Part shown: positions 55,909 through 64,000 of the stretch, one piece after another | Numbering within the stretch: the stretch's first letter is position 1 | Layout of the letters: every line of letters starts with the position of its first letter | Notes under the pieces: generated by a model | Database searches by the model: none | Told to the model about the DNA's origin: nothing | What the model saw: only the letters and a program-made list of their open reading frames with translations | Source of the DNA: Chenopodium formosanum | Taxonomy: Eukaryota; Streptophyta; Magnoliopsida; Caryophyllales; Amaranthaceae | DNA: 64,000 nt | Direction of reading: 5' to 3' | Assembly (NCBI GenBank): GCA_024500155.1 | Contig: CM044879.1 | Span: 23,430,572-23,494,571, forward strand | Position numbers and translations under genes: made by a program

Positions 55909-56225
55909 TAACGATGTGCCCTCTCAGTTACGAATCTGTATCATGTTTATTGTATCATACTATCATACATTTTATTTTGCGGGTCGATCTTTCCTGATTA
56001 AGGGATTGCAATTATCTTCAGATGAGGAAACAAGGTTGAATGAATGAAGTGCATGAACTTCTGTTTTGCATATGTTATCTCTTAGTCAATATATTGATTC
56101 TCATTAAGGGATGCTTCATTTAAGAGAATTGTTGTTGTGTGAGTATATTAGTACTACTCTTGGAGTGCTTTAGAACTATAAAATCTTATTTATTGTATTT
56201 TAATTTTATATTTTATTAGGATTTT
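55909..56225 (+). other. GAD 3' untranslated region and spacer
   Basis: AT-rich region after the GAD stop. TGTTTATTGTATCATAC near 55945 could contribute to 3' end formation, but no canonical AATAAA lies at a clear position. Confidence 0.3.
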
Positions 56226-56397
56226 GCTAAGGAACGCCCACGGGGTGTTGGATAAGCATTTAAAATATTACCTAAAGTGGTATTAATTTGGGAATGCATG
56301 ACAGAATCACGCGTCGATCGGTGTAATAAATGTTCATTTTAATTTAATCTTTCTACTTTTAGCTAGCTTATCCAACGCCCACGGGGCGTTCGTTAGC
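56226..56397. mobile_element. Short MITE with 32-bp inverted ends
   Basis: The left end GCTAAGGAACGCCCACGGGG and the right end, reversed, GCTAACGAACGCCCCGTGGG are followed by the shared TTGGATAAGC. 172 bases, non-coding. No target duplication longer than 2-3 bases is evident. The superfamily is undecided. Confidence 0.75.
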
Positions 56398-56759
56398 ATT
56401 TGTTATTTTATTATAGATCATTAATTTGTATCCTGGTTGAAGTAATGTTTAATTTCTTGATTAACTACTTGTTAGGCTCTATATTTATTAATTAACTAGT
56501 CTTTTGGCCTTTTCGATGCAAGGGTTGTTACTTAAATTGTTTTTATATGAAGGTATGATTTCTAATAGTTGAAACTTTTGATATAAAATACGAGTAATTG
56601 TTTCATGACAGATTGACCGTTGAGGTGAATGAAGTTTATTGCTTAAATAAAAGAGAGAAAGTGGTGAAATTGTGGAAGAAGATGGACTTTAGTATATATA
56701 CATGAATATTGTGGGATGTGAATGACATATTGTAAAGATTGACTCTCTACAGGGTATAA

Positions 56760-58008
56760 GGGGGTGTTTGGTTCACTTAATTAATTAATAATCCGTGGTT
56801 TATATACACGGGTGTACAGTGCTCATCATACACCGGATAAATAAAAAAAAGCCGGAAAGAACATCGAGTGTTTCATAAAGAACATAAATGTATTTGACAA
56901 AGAACATGTTTGTATCTGACAAAAACATGCATCATCAAAGAACATAAAGATATAATAAAAAGAATGAAATAAAAACTTAATAAAAATTTTCTGAAAAATT
57001 ATACATTAACGGAAAAAATTTAGTGGTGATAAAAAATCGAGTAGGGTCGGGCTATACCATAATTTCTCGTGCCCAAACCCGTGAAAAAGTAGCGGGTTTT
57101 CGGGCTTTTTTCGGGTCCGGTTCGGATTTTAACTAAAAATGCATTTTTAGGCTTGCCCAAACCCACCCTATTTCGGGTTGGATCGGGTCGGGCTGCGAGT
57201 CATGCTAATATTGATCACCTCTTTAAAAATCTTTACCAAAGATTTAATTTCCCCAAAAATTTGTTTTCTATCTCTCCAAAAAAATCAACTTCCCATAATA
57301 ATTTATAATGTAAAGTACATATAGTTAATACCTAAATAACACACTGATCAAACTCAAAGAACATACGATAATAAAAGTAGTTTAAATATAACATATGATA
57401 ATAAAAATAGAATTTGTGAGTCACTACAACCTTAAAGAACATACGCGCCAAATTCAATGAACATACTTCGTATTATTAAACCCAAAAAAACATATATGAT
57501 TAATTAACATATGTTAAATAACACAAGTTATAATGTAAAGAACATATAATTATACTCAAAGAACACACTGATCACACTCTATGAACATATTAAAGGTATG
57601 TTCTTTGTCAAACATAGGTATGTTCTTTATCAAAGACTGTATGTTCTTTCCGCCTTTTTTTGTTTACCCGCACATGGTGCACTCGGGTGTATTATCTAAT
57701 TTTCATTAATAAAGGTATAAAGTATGGATTTAAATGGTTTAAACCCATACCTTATGTTTGTTTTATGATTTTAAGAGTTTCAAACCCATACCTCAAACCC
57801 CTAAGGTATGGGGTTAGGAAACCTTGGGGGGAAGGTGGGTTTGGCACTTTGGCTCATTGTCATACTCTTAGATATCACATAAAAGAAAAAAAATTGCATT
57901 CCGTGATCATACCAAACATGTAGTATTAAGAATCAAGTTCAAAACTCATACCACTATATTTTCATTCCTAATTCCAACCTCATACCAGTTTGCGAACCAA
58001 ACGCCCCC
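56760..58008. mobile_element. Tourist/Harbinger-type MITE carrying a second element
   Basis: The ends GGGGGTGTTTGGTTC and GAACCAAACGCCCCC are inverted repeats flanked by TAA on both sides (56757-56759, 58009-58011). The GGGGGTGTTTGG end and TAA duplication fit PIF/Harbinger. Its own sequence is the AT-rich left edge and the right part (57700-58008) with CATACCTTATG / GGTATGGG phrases. The middle is another element (about 56804-57693). Confidence 0.8.
56804..57693. mobile_element. Nested element with AAAGAACATA subterminal repeats
   Basis: The left end TACACGGGTGTACAGTGCTC and the right end, reversed, TACACCCGAGTGCACCATGT are imperfect inverted repeats. Both are followed by a purine tract and GGAAAGAACAT. 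AAAGAACATA-like units occur about eight times on the left and middle, and as TATGTTCTTT three times at the right edge. The centre (57040-57200) has a GGGTCGGGCT / TCGGGTCCGGTTCGG block. No transposase. Arrays of subterminal motifs usually bind a transposase; the family is not recognised. Confidence 0.6.
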
Positions 58009-58011
58009 TAA

Positions 58012-58933
58012 GTATTCTTGAGTTTGGTATTATTAATCTTTATTTTTATTTTTATTTTTTTTAATATGGAGCGCTATGCTTCCATTCAAACCGTCCTATG
58101 GAATATACTAGAAAAATGAAATTATTTCCAAGAATATGAAACAATAAAGTTACAATATGAAAAAATCATTAAAGATTTAAAGCTAGTTTTGCCCAATATA
58201 ATCATGAAATAAAAGTTTGATTAGCAAACATGAAATTGATCTTAATATTATTAAACATCTCCCATATTTTTTCACCATTTATTTTAATCAATGTATAAAT
58301 AATCAGAAAAACAAAAAAAATGGATCACAATTATCGTATTATGAAGCATATACAACCATGATTTACTAGCAATTGAATAATATAGGTGCTACTTTTTTGA
58401 CAAAGATTACTCTAGGTGCTACTAAGTTCGAAAACAAATTGAAATCTATAAAGAATTGATAGACAATAATTATTACTCAACCTAATAAGTTTTCAAAATG
58501 GGGCTTGCCCCACTTGTTCACCAAAAATAAAAATAATAAAATAAAAAATAACCTTATCTAATTACTACAGTATAAAATCAGCAAATATTGCAATTTCATG
58601 AATGGATGAATTTTCCATATACTGCAATTAATTACAAGACCCCAATTCCATAGACTGCAATTCATTACAGAGGGAGTACTTGTTAACCTTTAAAACTTCA
58701 AAAGTTAACCTACTGTAGCTGGAAAAGCAACCTGAGAAACAAACAGAATGACAGGAAAACCAGCATTTTTAATGTATTAACCATGTCTGGATTTAGAATA
58801 GCTGTTCCTATCACCAAATCCAACATCAGGATGTATCTTACAAGCAAAAGGTGTAAACGAGATTGAATTATAAGTAAAAACTCTTCTTAAATAGTTCATT
58901 AATAAGATGAAAGAAAAAAATGACAAACAGAAT
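58012..58933. other. Spacer and CDC48 3' untranslated region
   Basis: AT-rich, with no open frame of interest. The part nearest 58934 should be the 3' untranslated region of CDC48, reading leftwards. Confidence 0.35.
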
Positions 58934-61900
58934 CTAGTTATAGAGGTCATCTTCATCAGCCCCTCCAGCAGAGGCAGCAAAAGCATCTGTACCGGTAGTC
59001 CCTGAAGTGGTGTTAGCGAACCGGAACTCAGTGCCAAATCCTCTCGATTGCTGCAAAGTCTGCGCAAAAGCTTGATACTTGCGGATGTCAGCATCGCTAA
59101 CACTTCTGCGAGCAAATTTCATTGATTCCTCAAAATGGGCAGCCTTGATTTCAGCAATCTCTTCCTCGTCCTCCTCCATGGCCTCAGGGTTCTCGCTTCT
59201 CCTTTTCTCTTTTTCAATGTCCTGCAAATTAATTAAGATAATTAGGTTGACAGTTTTTAGAGATCTTTGGGTTAACCATATGCAAAAAAAAAAAAAAATT
59301 AAAAACATAAAGATACTATGAAGTCACTTATCAAAGGAGCAGAAAGCTGAGCAATTTTCAATTGGGGAGGGAAAAGAGGAAAACAAAAAACCTGTTAAAT
59401 TCACTCAACAAAAGCTTATATACTTGCCTTCTCAATATTTTCTCTGATGGCATATTTGCAAGCCCGCTGGCATATTTCAGTAATATCTGCCCCACTGAAG
59501 CCCTGAGTGTACTTGGCAAGTGCTCTAATATCAACATCTTTAGCAATAGGTGACTTCCTCAAGGCAGCCTTAAAGATGGAATAACGGGACTCCTCATCTG
59601 GAAGAGGAATATAAATGAGTTGATCAAGACGACCTGGTCTCAAAAGAGCTGGGTCAATAATATCAGGTCTATTAGTGGCTCCAATGATGAAAACAGTCTT
59701 TTTGGCAGACATTCCATCCATTTCGGTCAAAAGTTGGTTCAAGACCCTGTCTGCAGCACCACCTGCATCCCCTTGACTGCTTCCCCTCTGCACAAAACAC
59801 ACCCCAGTTGGTATCAGTGAACTTCAGAATGAGATGAAAGTAAAAAGTAAATTTAAAAATGACAGGTTGCAAACATTAATTTCTTTAAAAAAATGTGAGA
59901 AATCAAAATAAGCAAGGTTAGCTCAACCAGAAAGTTAAAGAGATGGAAAAATTAGGATTTAGATTGCTACATTCTATAGATAACATACGTTTATGAAAAA
60001 AAAAAAAAAAAAAAAAAAAAAAAGACAAATTGGGGTCATCTTGAGTGATATTGGGAATGAACATTGATTTCCTTCGAAAAATTACACACAAATTCATTCC
60101 AATTACCATTGTTTATAACTGGTTACCAAATGGCCATGACTTTAGAAAGAGAGCTTTTTTTAAAGCTGTTACATCAGTATGCCTTCATTTATTTGCGCCA
60201 TCCTACAGGATTCTCTACTTTTTTAATATTAATTATGTTGATATTCCTACCTCAGCTCTAAAATCAATTGGTAATTCTGATTTAGGAGGGGAATGTGAAT
60301 TAAAATGTCGATCTTATATGTGAACACCACACATCAGGTATTTTACCACCAAACTAGACCTAAAAGTAGACACATAATTTTGTCAATGAATAGCTTAGAA
60401 ACACTAAGGTAAATTCAGCCAAATAGGTAAGCGTACATACCTGGGTTGCAATTGAATCAAGCTCATCAAAGAATAAAACACATGGAGCTGACCCACGAGC
60501 CTTGTCAAAAATCTCTCTAACATTAGCCTCACTCTCTCCAAACCACATTGTCAACAATTCAGGTCCTTTCACACTGATGAAATTAGCCTGACACTCATTA
60601 GCAATAGCCTTTGCCAGCAAAGTCTTTCCACATCCAGGAGGCCCATAGAAAAGAACTCCCTTGGAAGGGGACATCCCAAATTTCTCAAATTTCTCAGGAT
60701 GTTCGACAGGATATTGAACAGTCTGCAATCAGAGGGAAGGATTCAGTTAACAACACAGAATTAAAATAAATTAAAAAAACAAAAGAAAAAAAAAACAGCA
60801 CAGTTAAAGGCAAATTAAAGAACCTCTTGGAGCTCCCTTTTGACATTTTCAAGGCCACCAATGTCTTCCCAAGAGACATTTGGAACTTCCACAACCTAAC
60901 ATACCAAAGCCAGTCATAATCAGTAACAACATTACAACAATGAACACAATTAGAAATTAATGCTTGTTTAAAATCATAGCAACCAACCGTTTCACGCAAG
61001 GCAGATGGATTGCTCTGCCCAAGGGCTGTCTGGAAATGTTCATTCGAAACAGCCATAGAATTAAGGATCTCAGCATCAATAGTCTCATCTTCGAGATCAA
61101 TAACATCCATTTTCTCTCTGATACATTGAAGTGCAGCTTCAGTACATAAGGCAGCTAGGTCAGCACCAACATAGCCATGTGTCTCCTTGCAAATTCTTTC
61201 CAAATCAACCTGTTCAATAAAAAGGTACTCAATCAAATACAGTAATAAACCATGAAATATCTTAAAATCAAATTCCAAAAAATAAATGAGATGTCCATAC
61301 ATCATCAGAAAGCTTCATGTTTTTAGTGTGAATGCGGAGTATCTCGAGTCTCCCAATTTCATCAGGAACCCCAATATCTATTTCTCTGTCAAATCGACCA
61401 AATCTCCTCAGTGCAGGGTCAATGCTGTTTGGACGATTGGTAGCACCCATAACAATAACATGTGCCCGTGATTTAAGCCCATCCATTAGAGTCAAGAGCT
61501 GGGAAACAATACGCCTCTCAACCTCTCCATTGGTTTTCTCTCTCTTAGGAGCAATTGAATCAATTTCATCAATAAAAATAATGGAAGGAGCATTCTTCTC
61601 AGCTTCCTCAAAAGCTTTCCTGAGATTGCTTTCACTTTCCCCAGCCAATTTTGACATAATCTCTGGCCCATTAATGCAAAAGAAAAATGCACCAGTTTCA
61701 TTTGCCACAGCTCGGGCTATCAAAGTCTTTCCTGATCCAGGAGGTCCATAGAGCAAAATTCCCTTTGGTGGCTTGACACCAATAGATTTGAACAGCTGTG
61801 GGTGTCTCAAGGGCAGTTCTACCAGCTCCCTAATCTGGGCCATCTGCTTCCTAACACCACCCACATCATCATAGCCAACCTCATCTAATCTATTCTCATC

Positions 61901-64000
61901 TTCTCGTTTGATAGGCTCACCCTCACAAAAGATTTCAGTATCCGGAGAAACCACACAGTACTCAGGAGGATCGGTCTCTATAACCTTAAATTCCACACTT
62001 CTCATTCCACCTCTTACAAGGAAAAAGTCTCCTTTCCTCACTGGCCGATAGGCTTCAAGAAAATAAGCTGAAAAATTTAAACAAACAAGTTAAGAAATTG
62101 AACTTATTGGAGAAGATATTATAGATAAATAATGTACAAGGCTCAAATATCAAAAATGTTACTTTTAGACTTGCAATATGCCATTCGTGATAAGCCCAAC
62201 CTTAACATACGTCTAAAAGACAGCACAGCACCCATCAAAGACATGTTACTATCATCAATACCAATATACCATAAAACCTGTACAGTTAATTGATGATAAA
62301 ATTTTGTTCTTCCAGTTCTTCACTAGATGCTTTGAGCTTTTTCATTTATAGTCAGTAAGTTGATGTTTCAGAGTGCATTTACTTGAAAACATAGACTATG
62401 GCCCTCTGTCTTTGCACTCAAATCCAAAATTACTCAAATCTCTCAAACAAGATGACCAAGTAAAAAAAACAGAGGTTTGGAAATAATATTCATGTGGTTA
62501 GAACTAGTATCAATATAGGAGAAATATTGCAAATAAATTGACCAAAAATATAAGGTTAAAAAAGGGAAGATTAAACAAGAGAGAAAAAAGAGAGTTCCAT
62601 AAACCTTTAAGCTGATATTCCAATACATCTCAAAGACAGCTAAAATCAAGAATGCATTGTGCGCATAAAGTCTTTTTACTAATAAACTGTAGTTAATCCT
62701 ATCTAGCTACTCTCTACATTTGTCCAGGTAAAAACTTGCAACCAAATGATAATATCATCACACTAATGATCAGATAGTTTCCAATGAACAGCACAAGTAA
62801 TAAAAACCAATCAAAAAAGTACTCATAGCAATACTATAGAATATAATAGCATGAAACTCTGGGCAGCATTTTTGACAATGCTATAAATACACAGCTCAGC
62901 TTCAGTAAATAAAACATTCAATGAAAAGAAAAGTAGCAACTCACGTTTAAGGAATGCATCAAAGAGATTTCCAGTGACACCCTCAATGGTATCATCAATA
63001 GGAAGAATATGGACACGTTTTCCATACTTCACGTCAGGGCATTGGTGCACAGAAACCACATCACCAAGTCGAACGCTTAAATTAGATCTCACGACCTTGT
63101 TCATCCTAATCTTAGGTTCTTCACATGTCTCATCAGCAAGGGCAATGCAGATTGTGTCTTTCCTTTTCTTTCCCTAGAAAATGTTCCACAAAAGAACACA
63201 AAAGTCAGACCTTAAAGTTTCATCTCTCTAAAACAACAGCAACTGCAGTACTGAATCACATTGCAATTCTTAGAGAACTTAGGCTCTCTGATCATAAAAT
63301 AGATACTTATGTAGCACAGAAGATGAGATATCAAAAACAGGAGGGAGACCAGCGGAAATTGAACGCATACGTACTATAAAAGGAACCAAAAAAAGTGATA
63401 ACTTCCGTATTTTTCTTAGGTGCATTGGAGGGGATGTCAGTACGGTGGTGAACCAGTGGCTTCTTAAGACAGCCACTCAAGAGGGGGATGGTAAGGAGAG
63501 AAAAAAGTTCTCAAAAAAAAGAAAAAAATATACCACCTTTCTTTATTGGACCTAAGTCTAATTGAACCAGTTTGAAAAGACATGGAAAGGGTAAAGGTGA
63601 TATCATCATTGAAAACTTTCCTTGTATATTCACATATTTTGCAAAATATAAATTATACTTGAGCCTAGCATTTTATCTAGATTTTGTATCAATTTGCAAT
63701 ACTTTCAAAAACACCAAGCATCTATTGCAAACACAAATTCATTGCATCAGCAGCCGAGAGGCTACAAGGGTTACTCTGACTTAGGGCAAGCCAATCAATC
63801 AAGTCTCTACTAACCCTAAAAATTCAATATGCAAAATTTACGCACTATAGATGAAACCCAGAACCCACCACCTTTTCAACGATCAGTACCCAAACCATTG
63901 AATAATTGCAACCAAAAAAAGATAAATTTTTCTTCCAAAAATCCTAGATTTATCACCATTCTCCTCCATCAAATTATATCAGATTTATCACCAGTAACAA
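58934..64000 (-). CDS. CDC48: CDC48/p97 AAA+ ATPase, 5' end outside the window
   Basis: Segregase of the ubiquitin system that unfolds ubiquitinated proteins as a hexamer. Exons (minus): 62945-63173, 61301-62067, 60988-61209, 60824-60895, 60441-60722, 59428-59787, 58934-59221, giving 739 codons in frame. About 65-70 N-terminal codons are missing. GKKRKDTICIALADETCEEP and RMNKVVRSNLSVRLGD belong to the N domain. D1 has GPPGSGKTLIARAVANE, IIFIDEIDSIAPKR and the Arg-finger region RRFGRFDREIDIGVP. D2 has GPPGCGKTLLAKAIANE, VLFFDELDSIATQ and LLRPGRLDQLIYIPLPD. The C-terminal tail ends in EDDLYN, close to the family DLY motif bound by cofactors. All key ATPase residues are intact. The intron at 59222-59427 uses a GC donor. 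No start exon is seen in 63174-64000, so the first intron exceeds 800 bases. Confidence 0.97.
63174..64000 (-). other. First visible CDC48 intron, incomplete
   Basis: No CDC48 exon or other coding sequence was recognised here on the minus strand. The region is AT-rich and continues beyond the window edge. The stretch 63380-63490 (GGTGCATTGGAGGGGATGTC) is less AT-rich but matches nothing I know. Confidence 0.5.

Overview
This window is nuclear DNA of a flowering plant, most likely a eudicot. The signs are split genes with GT-AG introns, plant LTR retrotransposons, a plant L1-type LINE, Helitrons, many Stowaway-type MITEs (CTCCCTCC termini with TA duplications), and an inserted piece of plant mitochondrial DNA. 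The species cannot be fixed from the sequence.

Three host genes are supported by exon-by-exon translation. A D-cysteine desulfhydrase / ACC deaminase-like PLP enzyme lies on the minus strand (24885-38944; ten exons, 418 codons). A glutamate decarboxylase with a C-terminal calmodulin-binding tail lies on the plus strand (50142-55908; six exons, 503 codons). A CDC48/p97 AAA+ ATPase lies on the minus strand (58934-63173 and beyond; seven exons visible, 5' end outside the window). They are unrelated housekeeping or metabolic genes, and nothing suggests that they act together. A broken GDSL esterase/lipase remnant lies at 21543-22279.

Layout: 1-2157 holds the gag end and LTR of a Copia element. 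2156-7050 is a decayed Gypsy element of the Tat type (minus strand) with two RNase H domains. 7942-13809 is a second, internally deleted Gypsy element (minus strand) interrupted by two solo LTRs, each with its own 5-bp target duplication. 14337-14682 is a short non-autonomous Helitron. 15572-21382 is an almost full-length LINE with a poly(A) tail and several stop mutations. 22850-24165 is mitochondrial-like DNA with a 26S rRNA fragment. 24885-38944 is the desulfhydrase gene, whose introns hold at least nine transposon pieces. 39000-50100 is a repeat-rich spacer with a decayed chromovirus, a GTTACTTGTA foldback element split by a third solo LTR, a MITE split by a different LTR, and a Helitron end. 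50142-55908 is the glutamate decarboxylase gene. 56226-58008 holds a small MITE and a Tourist-like element with another element inside it. 58934-64000 is CDC48.

No new enzymatic system was found. The most informative content is the nested transposon history, which can be read base by base from target duplications and from reading frames that rejoin across the insertions. Exon borders were placed by hand from splice consensus and family conservation. Element borders are exact only where a target duplication or terminal motif is quoted.
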